NCBI GenBank assembly: GCA_964036195.1
Contig: OZ038456.1
Location: forward strand, 24,653,792 to 24,717,791
Length of the DNA: 64,000 nucleotides
Direction: 5' to 3'
Source of the DNA: Sphaerolaimus hirsutus
Lineage: Eukaryota; Nematoda; Chromadorea; Monhysterida; Sphaerolaimidae
The translations under genes were made by a program, and so were the position numbers. Numbering within the stretch: the stretch's first letter is position 1; each line of letters starts with the position of its first letter. Under the pieces are notes generated by a model, which saw only the letters and a list, made by a program, of their open reading frames with translations, had not been told where the DNA came from and ran no database searches. This document shows, in pieces, positions 1 to 9,667 of this stretch.

Positions 1-918
1 AATTATTCAAGTGCCAGAAAAGCGCCAGAAAAAATGGCGCCAGGCGCCAAGGGCGCCATGGCGCCATTCGGAAAGTGGGCGCCAAGCGCCAAGGGCGCCA
101 CAGAAAAAGGGCGCCAGGAGCCAGGGGCGCCATGGCGCCATTCAGAAAGTGGGCGCCAGGCGCCAGGGGCGCCACGGAAAGAGGGCGCCAAGCGCCAAGA
201 GCGCCATGGCGCCATTTGGAAAATAGGGCGCCAGGCGCCAAGGGCGCCAGGATAAAAAAGTGCCTACAACACCATGCGTGTGCTAAAAATGTTTCTACAG
301 CACCATTGTACGCGCATTCACTTCTTTATTCGCGTTCTCCAGGATGTAATGAACAAAAACAAAGCTAGCAACAAAAATTTTTTTGAATAAAATCCACATG
401 ACGACGAATTCAAACGCAATGGAAATTGTCATTTGACAACAATCCATTCATTACAAATAGACCTTTCCAAACAATGTTTCCTAATTGCAACGATTTAAAT
501 CCGTTTATTTCTGATTTTGCAAGTTAGACGGTCCATCATTCCTGTCTTTTGATCCGTCAGACAGATCTGGTGAACCGTTGAAACGAAAGATTTCCACCCA
601 CTCACACCACTCCGTCCATTTTTCTGGCGCATTTAGATCATCCACGGATGCGTTTTTCATTTTTTTTCGTTTACACAGCACTCACTGTGAAACCCTGCTG
701 GCGCCTTTTTGGCGCCCTTCTAAAGCAGGGCGCCAGGCGCCAAGGGCGCCACGGAAAAAGGGCGCCAAGCGCCAAGGGCGCCATGGCGCCTTTCAGAATG
801 TGGGCGCCAGGCACCAAGGGCGCCACATAAAAAGGGCGCCAAGCGCCAATGGCGCCATGGCGCGGCGCCCTTTGGCGCCCTCAAATGGCGCCAGCGCCAT
901 GGCGCCATTCCATCACTA
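1..918. mobile_element. Family E hAT-like MITE with GGCGCC arrays, left end outside window
   Basis: Two arrays of GGCGCC/GGCGCCA units (about 20-262 and 690-912) flank about 430 bp of unique AT-rich DNA. The right end reads GGCGCCATTCCATCACTA, the reverse complement of the TAGTGATGGAATGGCGCC that begins the complete copy at 51419-52258, and the unique middle matches the middle of that copy in the opposite orientation. The long frames here translate only the array (APRAPW-type repeats) and are not proteins. The element sits inside a family A element whose right part follows directly at 919. The left TIR and target duplication lie outside the window. Confidence 0.75.
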
Positions 919-1170
919 CTGTAGACTAACATTAGTACTAGATGGTATAAACACTGTTCTGACGTGATTCCGACATGGTTTTAACGTGTGTTCTGCACTA
1001 CGCAGAACACAAACTGCAGTATTTGCCATGTACGTTCTCGTTACACTCAATTTGGGGGGGGGGGTATTTCGAGGGGGGGTGATTGTTTCATAGTGGTCTC
1101 GAGAGGGGGGGGGGTCAAACGAGGGGGGGGGGGGATATTTCGAGGGGGGGGGTATTTCGAGGAAATACGG
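919..1170. mobile_element. Family A MITE, right portion (poly-G, TA target)
   Basis: It ends in GGTATTTCGAGGAAATACGG followed by TA at 1171-1172, the family A terminus. The body (ACTGTTCTGACGTG, CTGCACTACGCAGAACAC, then poly-G tracts with TATTTCGAG) matches complete copies at 46392-46737, 53640-54091 and 61375-61795. The left portion is missing because the family E element ending at 918 was inserted into it. No coding capacity is seen. Confidence 0.75.
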
Positions 1171-1517
1171 TACATAAACATTGTACAGTTCATAGTTCAA
1201 TTGAAATACCCCAAAGTCAATTAAAATACCCCCCCCCCTCGAAATACCCCAAAGTCTGAGCAAGCTAGGAAAAATACCCCATGTGGAATAATGCAGAGTT
1301 GCAAAAACGTATTTACGTTTACCCGAAATACCTGGTTATTTGGGTATTTATACTTACGTCTATGTTTACGCTTTCCAAAAATACCATTACGTTTTGTTAC
1401 GTTTTCCTGGCACAATTACCCGGGTACCAGAGAAAACGTAAAAATAAGTTAACGGAACTGTATTATTTGACAAATGTAGTGTATTATGATGAGTTCTTCA
1501 TGCTTCAATGATGAGAG
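1171..1517. other. Spacer with a family C half-element (1294 to about 1445)
   Basis: No gene is seen. A short poly-C/CTCGAAATACC stretch (1225-1255) resembles family A. From 1294 the sequence CAGAGTTGCAAAAACG begins one arm of a family C hAT-like element, very similar to the left arm of the palindrome at 7375-7625. It breaks off near 1445 without the matching right end, so it is a truncated copy. Confidence 0.55.
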
Positions 1518-1754
1518 GGTGCCAATTCCGCAAGTGGAGAACTGAAACAATTTAAAAATTATAAGTAAAAATTTGAGAAATGTAAATTTATAAGTGAGAA
1601 GTGAAATGAAGTCAAAAGTCAAAAACTAGTGTCTTCTTGTGACCTGCCATGTGTCCTTTAACTTGCCATTTCATTTGCCACTTATAAATTTACTGTTTTT
1701 TATACTTTTCACTTGCCATTCAACTTGCCATTCTCCACTTAAGGAATTGGCACC
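1518..1754. mobile_element. Family G MITE, TIR GGTGCCAATTCC
   Basis: Starts GGTGCCAATTCCGCAAG and ends CTTAAGGAATTGGCACC, imperfect inverted repeats of about 17 bp. The inside is made of variants of AAATGGCAAGTGAAA and its complement. Related copies are at 9185-9424 (CTGGTGCCAGTTCCGC ends) and a fragment at 60584-60690. I could not see a clean target duplication. It is non-coding. Confidence 0.6.
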
Positions 1755-1775
1755 ATATGACCCTACACCCAGTAG

Positions 1776-2615
1776 CAGAGTTGTTAAAATACCGGTATTT
1801 TTGGAAAGCGTAAGCGTAAGCGTAAATACACTTTCCAAATTTTGAGTATGGATACTAAAAGCGTAAGGTATTTTTAAAATACCTAGGAAAGCGTAAAAAA
1901 AAGTGTAAGCGTAAATTTTTTCTTAGAAAGTGATCTTGCTGTTGAGGATCAGAAAACACCCTTGCATTCACTTTTAGATAAGTTCATATGTTGTTTCCAT
2001 TCATTTTCACATTTTTTATCAACACAATCAACAATCACGATCAACGTAACAAAAAAACATTGTTCAAAACCGGGGTCTAGTAGGACACCAACTTGGTAGT
2101 CTGCTCTAGGATGTTATGGCTTTTCATAGGCAGCGGCACTCTATTCTGCGTTATATTCAACTGAGACTTAGTGCTATCAATAGTGACAACATCGTCGTCG
2201 GAATCAACTAAGGCAACAAATTTCCGAATTCAGTAGCCACAAAATTTCTAGACACTTGAATACCTATTTAGCCAGTAGGTACATTGTGTTCATATTTTCA
2301 CAGGATTTGTACATGTGACGCTTTTTCACAGGATTTGTACATGTGACGCTATTTTAGAGCGTTTCTACACACACGCAGTTACTTTTTATTGCTACACGTT
2401 CTACTTAACTTTCTGTTTTGTAGTTTTATGCTTTTTCTAAAGTATTAAAATTGGCTATGTGAAATATTTTTTACGCTTTCTGTACCCGGGTATTTCGGCC
2501 GGGAAAGCGTAATAAAGCGTACGGGTATTTTATGAAAGCGTAAGCGTAAGCGTAAGTATAAATACCCATTTACCCGGGTATTTCAGGTAAGCGTAAATAC
2601 GCTTTCGCAACTCTG
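1776..2615. mobile_element. Family C hAT-like MITE (GTAAGCG arrays), 8-bp target duplication
   Basis: Begins CAGAGTTGTTAAAATACC and ends CGCTTTCGCAACTCTG. It is flanked by the exact 8-bp duplication CCCAGTAG at 1768-1775 and 2616-2623. The first ~150 bp and last ~150 bp are arrays of GTAAGCGTAA and GTATTTT-type units in opposite orientations; the ~500-bp middle is AT-rich and non-repetitive. TIRs starting CAG with an 8-bp duplication are typical of the hAT superfamily (established knowledge). No transposase reading frame is present, so it is non-autonomous. Confidence 0.9.
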
Positions 2616-2652
2616 CCCAGTAGTTGACAATGACGAAAAAATCTCAACCGGT

Positions 2653-3457
2653 CAGAGTTGTTAAAATACTGGTATTTTTGGAAAGTGTAAGTGTAAGCGT
2701 AAATACACTTTCCAAATTTTAAGTATGGATACCAAAAGTGTAAGGTATTTTTAAAATACCCAGGAAAGTGTAAAAAAGTGTAAGTGTAAAATTTTTTTTT
2801 ACTCACTGTTGTAAGCTCTCACTGTTGAGCATTAGAAAACACCGCTGTTTTGACCTTTAGATCAATTTATCTATCATGCTCATTCATTCATTCACATTTT
2901 AGTGCCAATTATGAACCATTTCAGACCGTAACATACTCAGTGGTATGAAGTTGTTTTTTTTATACCTAATTATGGCACTTTTTCAGTGTTGATATTTTAC
3001 TGATAAAGCAATGTGATACACACTGTTTAAATGCAAGAATGTACATGCAGCAAATATCAATGCAAAAGACAGTCGACTTTGTGTCCAGCTGGTGAATTCA
3101 AATTGATATTGTCCTTTTTCAAAAGTATGATGAAACTGTAGAATACCATGAGTACTGTTCAAAGGTCAGAGATAGTGCTAGTTTACACATTTGCCATATT
3201 TTCTACATTCAATGCATAACTGCACATGTGCACTGTGCAGTTATTTTTGGTACATGAAGATGTTTTATGCTTTCTCAAAAGCATAAAACGGGGCCATCTG
3301 AAAGAAAAAAAAAAAACTTTCTGTACCCGGGTATTTTGCCCAGGAAAGTGTAAAAAAAGTGTACAGGTATTTTATGAAAGTGTAAGTGTAAGTGTAAATA
3401 TAAATACCCATTTACCTGGGTATTTTGGGTAAGTGTAAATACACTTTCGCAAATCTG
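2653..3457. mobile_element. Family C hAT-like MITE, second copy, 8-bp target duplication
   Basis: Begins CAGAGTTGTTAAAATACTGG and ends CACTTTCGCAAATCTG. It is flanked by exact CAACCGGT at 2645-2652 and 3458-3465. It has the same architecture as the element 37 bp to its left, but most GTAAGCG units read GTAAGTG. The middle (about 2810-3290) differs from the first copy, so this is a separate insertion rather than a local duplication. Confidence 0.9.
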
Positions 3458-3528
3458 CAACCGGTTTCGATCCTATCCCTATTCAATATCCCGATCCCAT
3501 AATTCTATATAAAATATACCGTATTACC

Positions 3529-3880
3529 TCGAATTAACCCCCCCCTTAAATTGACCCCCCCCCCCTCGAAATCCCCCCCCTAAAATTCGGCTGAGGAAAT
3601 AATAAACCCCCCTCGAAATACCCCCCTAAAGTTGAGTGTAAAGATAACGTGCATGACAAATACCGCAGTTTGTGATCTGTACAATGCAGAACACACGTTA
3701 AAACTGATGATAAAGTGACGTTAAAGAAGGGTTACTGTGTATATACAGTTATAAATGCCTATAAACACATATATATCCATGTAATTGTGTGTTTTTTCTA
3801 CGTCTGAGTATGGGGAATTTCCGAAATTTTCTGGCGAAATAATAGACCCCCCCCTCGAATAAACCCCCCCTCGAGTACAC
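3529..3880. mobile_element. Family A-like MITE, diverged or partial
   Basis: TA precedes CCGTATTACCTCGAATTAACC, a diverged family A left end. The poly-C tracts, GAGTGTAAAGATAACGTGC, GCAGAACACACGTTAAAAC and GGCGAAATAATAGACCCC segments match family A internally. The expected right end (AAATACGG plus TA) is not recognisable; the copy fades out at CCTCGAGTACACC. It is non-coding. Confidence 0.55.
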
Positions 3881-3904
3881 CATGTTTGCATGCAATATAC
3901 ACTA

Positions 3905-4593
3905 CTGTATTTCTTCTAATAGAAGAGCGCCGTTCTATTTTTTTTGTCATTTTTTTACCTGCCGTTATATTGGAGGTGCCGTTCTATTGGAGGTTGCCGT
4001 TCTATTTTTTTCACCAATTTTTTCACACATTTCTTCTTTGAACGGTGCCTCATTTTCAATGAATCTTAAGCAATATTTTAATATTAGAGCATCAATTTGA
4101 GATTACCGTATTTCCTCAAAATACCCCCCAGATGTGATTGTTTCAGAGTGATAATTTTGAGAGAAAAACGTGAAAAATGCAACAATAACCACCATTTATA
4201 AGTTTTTACAGCCTTATATAAGGATGTAGATGGTATAAACGATGTTCTAACGTAACATAGTAAGTGTTTTGAACATCTGTTATGCATTTCCCGGACCACA
4301 AATTCATAGTGCCGATTTTGAGGGGGGGTATTTCGAGGGGGAGGGGTATTTCGAGAAAATACGGTAGATATCTATTCGAATGCTTTGATCGTTCTCGCCA
4401 TCCATTTTTCAATACATTTTTGTGTTTTGGCACACTCCCAATGTACTTCCTACCTGCCATTCTATTGGAGGTGCCATTCAATTGGAGGGTGCCATTCTAT
4501 TGTTTTCGTGAGCACACAAATGTGCCAAAACCGGCCGTTATATTGGAGGGGCCGTTCTATTGGAGGTATACCATTCTATTACAAGAAATACGG
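3905..4593. mobile_element. Family B MITE (TTCTATTGGAGG units), interrupted by a family A MITE
   Basis: Left end CTGTATTTCTTCTAATAGAA preceded by TA; right end TTCTATTACAAGAAATACGG followed by TA (4594-4595). The ends carry several copies of the unit GCCGTTCTATTGGAGGT in opposing orientations. A complete family A element lies inside at 4106-4364, so B was present before A. The TA duplication and the CCGTATTTC terminus are shared with family A, which suggests both are mobilised by the same Tc1/mariner-like transposase (inference). Confidence 0.8.
4106..4364. mobile_element. Family A MITE nested in family B, TA duplication
   Basis: Starts CCGTATTTCCTCAAAATACC and ends TATTTCGAGAAAATACGG, flanked by TA at 4104-4105 and 4365-4366. 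Family B sequence continues on both sides. At 259 bp it is an internally deleted version of the ~420-450 bp copies. It is non-coding. Confidence 0.85.
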
Positions 4594-4623
4594 TATGTTA
4601 TAATCACTACCAATATCAAAATA

Positions 4624-4878
4624 CCGCATTTCTTCTAATAGAAGAGCGCCGGCCTATTTTTCGTCAACTTTTTTACCTGCCATTCTATTGGAGGTGCTGT
4701 TCTATTCGAGGCTGCCATTGTTTTTTTTTAACCAATTTTTTTCACAGATTACTCATTTCAACATAGCCTTATTTTTAATGAAACTTGAGCAATAGTTCAA
4801 TTTTAGAGCAAAAATATCAGAGCATCAATTTGATATTTAACACCTACTTGAATGCTTTGAACATTAGAAGAAATATGG
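4624..4878. mobile_element. Family B MITE, short internally deleted copy
   Basis: Starts CCGCATTTCTTCTAATAGAA and ends CATTAGAAGAAATATGG, flanked by TA at 4622-4623 and 4879-4880. The left array (GCCATTCTATTGGAGGT) is present, while the right array is largely missing compared with the 28081-28542 copy. It is non-coding. Confidence 0.8.
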
Positions 4879-4959
4879 TAGATAATACAGTCATACTTGG
4901 CTGCATTTATTACCAGTTTTCGCTATTTAAAGGCCTATTCTGTAATACGATCCTTCACA

Positions 4960-5314
4960 AGTAGTAAAATAGCATATAAAATAATCCTTGAATAAGCGCC
5001 CCTTTGAATTACCCCCCCCCCTCCATCAAAATTTTCTGGTGAAATAATAAACCTAGGGTGTCAAATTTCCGTTTCCGTTTTCCGTTTCCGCCTTTCCGCA
5101 GGATAAGTTTTCACCTTTCCGTTTTCCATTTTCCGGCAGCTGAATTTTTTTACCTTTCCGTTTTCCATTTTCCGGCAGCCAATATTTTTTTACCTTTCCG
5201 TTTTCCGTTTTCCGGCAGCTGAAAATGTTTTACCTTTCCGTTTTCCGTTTTCCGTAAAAAAATTTATTTGACACCCTAAATAAACCCCCTAGTGGTATTC
5301 TGAGGGAATATGGT
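4960..5314. mobile_element. Family A-like remnant carrying a family D insertion
   Basis: Poly-C with TTGAATTACC, then TCTGGTGAAATAATAAACC, and after the family D insertion CCCTAGTGGTATTCTGAGGG and AATATGG with a TA at the end. This matches the right half of family A. The split is exactly at the family D element and its 8-bp duplication AATAAACC. Confidence 0.55.
5054..5278. mobile_element. Family D hAT-like MITE (TTTTCCG arrays), 8-bp target duplication
   Basis: Starts TAGGGTGTCAAATTTCCG and ends TTTATTTGACACCCTA, flanked by exact AATAAACC at 5046-5053 and 5279-5286. The inside is almost entirely TTTCCGTTTTCCG repeats. Larger copies are at 47276-47934 and 62979-63553. The 8-bp duplication supports a hAT-type mechanism. 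It is non-coding. Confidence 0.9.
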
Positions 5315-5344
5315 ATTTACAATAGACAGGTATTGTGAACATAC

Positions 5345-5503
5345 CGAATCTCCTTGTGATAGTAATATATATAGTTGAGAAGAGTCCATGACAGCATGAT
5401 GCCTTGAAAGTTGGCTGGCAAGTGATTGTAATATAGAACACACTGCATGTCGCCAATCCAGACAGGTTCATACTGAGCGAGAATTTCTTTCATTTGTAAA
5501 CAC
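5345..5503 (-). CDS. Candidate internal exon of an unidentified cellular gene
   Basis: On the minus strand an open stretch of 52 codons is bounded by a possible acceptor (CATATTCAG before 5503) and a strong donor (CG then GTATGT at 5344-5339). The exon is 159 bp and phase-symmetric, so it would keep frame. The protein contains KEILAQYEPVWIGD and LPANFQGIMLSWT, with normal non-repetitive composition, unlike the surrounding transposons. I do not recognise a family. A family M transposon begins 26 bp upstream of the acceptor, which crowds the branch-point region. It could be a decayed exon or a chance frame. Confidence 0.4.
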
Positions 5504-5528
5504 CTGAATATGCGTGTATACTCGGCGG

Positions 5529-6144
5529 CATAGGCGGCGCAAGGTCCCAATTTGCCCTTGTGACATTCACATTAGTCAAAATTTCACCTTGTGACACCTT
5601 TTTATCTGAGCGCTTATGTGAAGTTGGCATCCAGCCAAAAATTTCGAAAATCATTATAAAAATAATAAAAATGGGCTACACATAGGTATATAGCCATGTA
5701 AATAAATGAAAATAGTTATTATATAGGTGAAAATAAGCAAAATGGAGCGAATCTTAACGATTTTTAGCTAATTTTCAGATTTCACTCTCGTTTGTACAAT
5801 TGTGAATGTCACATTGTGCCTACACACACTAGTTTTCACCGTGACTTTGTGTGAAAACTGAAATTTTTTTAAATGCAATTTAATGAACACAGTTGAATGA
5901 TTTGATTTTATTTAAATTAGAAATTAAATTAATGAAAGTGAAAGTTTGAAAATTTTAAAACTAAAACACATATAGCATACAAAAAGAGTAGGCTGAATGT
6001 CGCCATGTCGCCATTTCAGTTTTCACATCAGTCACGGTGAAAACTAGTGTGTGTAGGGCCAATGTGACAGTAAAATTTCTGCTTGTGACACCAAAAATTC
6101 CGCTTGTGACATTCACAAGCGTACAAGCACTTACGCCGCCTATG
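5529..6144. mobile_element. Family M hAT-like element, 8-bp duplication CTCGGCGG
   Basis: Starts CATAGGCGGCGCAAG and ends CTTACGCCGCCTATG, near-perfect 15-bp TIRs, flanked by exact CTCGGCGG at 5521-5528 and 6145-6152. Subterminal units are variants of CTTGTGACATTCAC. It contains a palindromic family L element (about 5811-6065). No transposase frame is seen. Confidence 0.85.
5811..6065. mobile_element. Family L palindromic element (ACACACTAGTTTTCACC arms)
   Basis: The left arm CCTACACACACTAGTTTTC and right arm GAAAACTAGTGTGTGTAGG are inverted repeats continuing into CACCGTGAC / GTCACGGTG. The flanks TGTCACATTG and CAATGTGACA are also inverted, so the true end is uncertain. Related palindromes lie at 26782-26946, about 51190-51310 and about 52590-52735. 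It is non-coding. Confidence 0.6.
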
Positions 6145-6334
6145 CTCGGCGGACATCACACTTGGTATGAAAACCTACCGTAACGCATCTGAATAATGAA
6201 CCAAATTATACAGTTTTTCATCATAATATTTCGTTTTTACTATGGAATAAATTATTACGAAATTTATCACAAGATTTTATTCATCAAGTTATGTTAGCAA
6301 TCTGCACATAAATACTTTGCGGTCCGCCGAGTAT

Positions 6335-6673
6335 TTTTCAATCGGATTGAGCTAGTTTCACATTTTTATGTCTCACATTGGAAGCATGCCAATGATAATA
6401 AAAGCATTGTAAATATAGTTGTAAGAAATAATTGTTCTGGAAACGCTTACATAACACGTTATAACAGTAATACTTTTTATCTAAATCGCTTGAATAGGGT
6501 TTGTAAGGAATAAATTTACTGGGATATAAGCAAAAATACACTTTTGCAAAACTGCTTCCAAAGTGACGTCCAGATAGATTTTTCCATGTTTTCTGTCACA
6601 TCAAAAAATATATAATAAAATTTCCAAGAAAAATCCCAGAAATAAAATGTATAAGTAAATAAACAACTTCCTG
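6335..6673. other. AT-rich spacer
   Basis: No gene, array or convincing TIR pair is seen. Open frames here are short and of skewed AT-rich composition. Confidence 0.5.
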
Positions 6674-7374
6674 GTCAAGTTAACCACCCATTGTTTTATC
6701 GCTCTGTGGAAGCTATATCTCTGGCTATGGTGGGGTTATAGAGCTGAAACTTTGTGAATATATAGTTATATAACATCCCTCTACTCTGCATCAATGGGGG
6801 ATGGCGACTTACTACAGGGTGGGATGCCCTATATGCAAGAAATTTGTTGGTGTTTTCAGTGTCCCAAACAAGTTCACCACCCACTACCCGGGTTGTATCT
6901 CCTGTTGTGGGGGTGGTAGAAAGCTAAATTTTTGGGGGTGTCTTGGAAACACCCACCCCTACTTTACACCAGTGGGGCGGTTCCCACAACCCACTATAGT
7001 GTGGGTCACTGTGTGTAAGGTTTTTTTTTTTTTTAATGACCTGAGTGTCCCGAACAAGTTCACCACCAATATGCGTTTTAAAAAAAGTTGTGAGAACATA
7101 CCTGATATGAAAACTGTTTAAGTTTTCAACCTTAGTTCTGCTGATTAGAATGTTTTCAGTAGTTCAGCAACCCCCACCATAAATGGCAGACAAATAATTT
7201 CACTTTAAACCAATTTTTTGTTCCACTTTTTGAAACATGGTTTAGGGGAGAGTCTAATGTACAAAGTTATGTAAACAACATAACCTCCAAAATGCTGACA
7301 CAAGGAAATTTATTTGGGTGGAATGAAAAACTTAAAATTTTGTCAAATTTTGTTCCTGCAATGACATCATTATG

Positions 7375-7625
7375 CAGAGTTGGAAAAACGTATTTACGTT
7401 TACCCGAAATACCCGGTTATTCGGGTATTTATACTTATGTTTACGTTTACGTTTTCAAAAAATACCATTACGTTTTGTTACGTTTTCCTGGCCAAAATAC
7501 CCGGGTACCAGAGAAAACGTAACAAAACGTAATGGTATTTTTTGAAAACGTAAACGTAAACGTAAGTATAAATACCCAAATAACCGGGTATTTCGGGTAA
7601 ACGTAAATACGTTTTTCCAACTCTG
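7375..7625. mobile_element. Family C minimal element: near-perfect 251-bp palindrome
   Basis: Starts CAGAGTTGGAAAAACG and ends CGTTTTTCCAACTCTG. The two ~125-bp arms are reverse complements with few mismatches, built from ACGTTTACG, GGGTATTT and CATTACGTTTTG units. It has no non-repetitive middle, unlike the 805-840 bp copies. An 8-bp duplication is not evident because the site itself is the centre of family K. Confidence 0.75.
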
Positions 7626-8042
7626 GGCTGAACTACTGAAAAAATTTCAATTAGCAGAACCAGGGTTGTAAAAGTTTATAGTTTTTATACCAGGTATGTT
7701 CTCACAACTTTTTTAAATGCATTTGGGTGGTGAACCTGTTCAGGTCAATTGGTTCATTAAAAAAATCTTTATACACAGCGACCCACAGTGCAGTGGGTTG
7801 TCGGGAGCTGCCCCACTGGTGTATATTAGGGGTGGGTGTTGCCAAAACACCCCCAAAATTTTAGCTTTCCACCACCCCAACAATAGGAGATGCAGCCCCA
7901 GTAGTTAGCTGATCAAGTGGGTGGTGAACTTGTTTGGGACACTGAAAAAGCCAACAAAAATTGTTGCATATAGGGTGACCCGCCCTGAAGTGAGTTGCCA
8001 TCCCCTCATTAATTCAGAGTAGAGGGATGTTACAACTATATA

Positions 8043-8487
8043 CCATATTACTTCTAATAGAATGGCATACCTCCAATAGAACGTCACCTCCAATAGAACA
8101 GCAGGTTTTGGCACTTTTTTGCACTCACAAAATAAATAGAATGGCAGCCTCCAATAGAACGGCACCTCCAATAGGACGGCAGATAGAAATAACGTTTGAA
8201 GAGTGCCAGAACACACAAATATTAGAAAAAATGGGTGGTGAGAACATCATGTGTTCAGAACTATTTATAATTTAGGGTTATTTTCACATTTGGTTTTGTT
8301 TGAATTGATGCTCTGATAGTAAAATGTTGTTCATTTTTCATAAATAACACTGTTTAAATGAAAATTGTCTGAAAAATATTGGTGAAAAAATAGGATGGCA
8401 GCCTCCAATAGAACAGCACCTCTAATAGAACGGCAGGTAAAGTTGACGAAAAAATAGAACGGCGCTCTTCTATTAGAATAAATATGG
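8043..8487. mobile_element. Family B MITE inside the right arm of family K
   Basis: Starts CCATATTACTTCTAATAGAA and ends TTCTATTAGAATAAATATGG, flanked by TA at 8041-8042 and CA at 8488-8489 (a degenerate TA duplication). CCAATAGAACGGCA units lie at both ends. The left arm of family K has the uninterrupted site, which supports insertion. Confidence 0.8.
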
Positions 8488-8572
8488 CATTCACAAATTT
8501 CAGCTCTATAACCCTACCATAGCCCGAGATATAGCTTCCAACGTGAAATAAAAATATGGGTGGCAAACTTGA

Positions 8573-8799
8573 CCGGGACGGTGTTTATGAATAAATCTTG
8601 TGAATCTTATATTTTGTATATTTTCTTATAATTTTAAATTTTAATTTCTCAGAGATTTTCAAAACGCTAACCACATATTCCGCACAGAAGTACACGCTAA
8701 GTGTAAGCAAAGTTCATGACAAACCTGTTGAAAAAACGTTTGAACGAGTGCACTTTCTGACCATGACCCGACAGCGGATAGAAACCAGGTGGCGGTCAC
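8573..8799. other. AT-rich spacer
   Basis: No gene or repeat structure is seen in this 230-bp stretch beyond general AT richness. Confidence 0.4.
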
Positions 8800-9075
8800 T
8801 AGCCCTGTAAATTTTAAAGCCAAGAGTCAAATACCATCACAAATGTCAATCAAAACGAAAAAAGAAAATATTTTTTACTGAACTTTCAACTCTGCATGAC
8901 TATAGGCAAATTTGTATGATATTTACTTGTCATGACATTTGGTAAATTCGTGACAAGTGACAAATTGGGTTGACTTGACATATGTTATGACAATTGGCAA
9001 ATTTGTGTGACATTTTTGACATGACATTTGACAACTTGATTTTACATTTTACAGGGCTCGGGACGGTCACCAGCC
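8800..9075. mobile_element. Family H element (CCCTGTAAAA ends)
   Basis: The left part GTCACTAGCCCTGTAAATTTTA and right part TTACAGGGCTCGGGACGGTC are inverted, and the middle is TGACATTTGACAA-type units. Copies with the same TIR (CCCAGACCCTGTAAAA) occur at 28630-28743, 49478-49895, 58262-58640 and about 60733-61235. It is non-coding. Confidence 0.6.
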
Positions 9076-9184
9076 GTTACCACCAACAGCGTGATGACCC
9101 ATAGATTCTCGATTATATCTGAATTAGAGTTGCACAGGGTTTTTTAAAACTTTCTTCTTCAGCATCAGCAGCACTTTGTTTGAA

Positions 9185-9424
9185 CTGGTGCCAGTTCCGC
9201 AAATTGAGAAGTGAGAATTGCAAAAGGGAAGTGAATTGAGAAGTAAAATGACAAAAGTGATGTGAAATGGCAAATAAATTGGCAAAGGCAAAGTAAAACA
9301 ATAAAAATAACGAGTGATTTATCTTTGCTTTTGTCATTTTACTCCGCATTTACTTCGCTTTTGCCATTTCACGTTGCGTTTGCCATTCTGCTTCTCACTT
9401 CTCAATCTGCGGAACTGGCCCCAG
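9185..9424. mobile_element. Family G MITE, second copy
   Basis: Starts CTGGTGCCAGTTCCGCAAA and ends GCGGAACTGGCCCCAG. The middle is made of AAGTGAAATGGCAAA-type units and their complements. No clean target duplication is visible. It is non-coding. Confidence 0.65.
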
Positions 9425-9439
9425 AAGTTTCAAAGCATT

Positions 9440-9667
9440 ACTGGAAGCTGCTGGCGTAAATGAGTGTCTGGCAGGCTGGCCGCGGTGAAACGCGGTGGCT
9501 TAAACGCGAGGCGTTTCACACGCGTTTCACGGTCAGATCAGATTATGCAACACGTGAATGCGTGTGGTTGGTCTCAATTGGTTTGACAAGCGCCTTGGTG
9601 TTATTCACTACCATGCAGAGTAGTTGGGACTTTCCACACATAGAGAAACAGTAGGTTGGGGGGTCCA
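9440..9667. other. GC-rich repeat remnant (family I) and spacer
   Basis: GCAGGCTGGCCGCGGTG with GTTTCACACGCGTTTCACG resembles family I sequence at 23210-23500 and 26420-26700 (AACGCG-rich, GGCTGGCCGC end). The segment CACTACCATGCAGAGTAG at 9606 reappears inverted near 27525. No gene is seen. Confidence 0.4.

Larger units (their letters stand above)
5519..6334. mobile_element. Family J MITE (TIR CTCGGCGGAC), split by a family M element
   Basis: CTCGGCGG (5521-5528) resumes at 6145 as CTCGGCGGACATCACACTTG and ends at GCGGTCCGCCGAG followed by TA. The body (CCTACCGTAAC, TGAATAATGAACCAAA, TTTTTACTATGGAATAA, TTATCACAAGATTTTATTCA) recurs near 23509-23700, 25706-25890 and 30125-30307. It is interrupted at its left TIR by the 5529-6144 element. 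Confidence 0.7.
6674..8572. mobile_element. Family K long-inverted-repeat element with nested B and C elements
   Basis: The left arm (from GGTCAAGTTAACCACCCA, about 6674-7175) and right arm (about 7626-8572, ending GGCAAACTTGACC) are long imperfect inverted repeats. They share, inverted, segments such as GGAAGCTATATCTC, CCCAAACAAGTTCACCACCC, CAAGAGGTGTTTTCAG-type flanks and CTCTACTCTG. The centre is occupied by the family C palindrome 7375-7625, and a family B MITE sits in the right arm at 8043-8487. The reading frames inside are palindrome translations. No clean target duplication was found. Confidence 0.6.

Noticed and set aside
11-930. Several long open frames in the GGCGCC arrays (APRAPW- and APKGAM-type peptides)
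   Set aside because: They are translations of a 6-bp-based repeat, present on both strands and in several frames, and belong to the arrays of a transposable element.
1050-1160. CRISPR-like array from regularly spaced TATTTCGAGGGGG
   Set aside because: Spacing is irregular, spacers are not unique, the DNA is eukaryotic, and the units are family A arms.
2570-2806. Tyr/Phe-rich frame spanning two family C elements
   Set aside because: It crosses the boundary between two independent insertions and translates array units.
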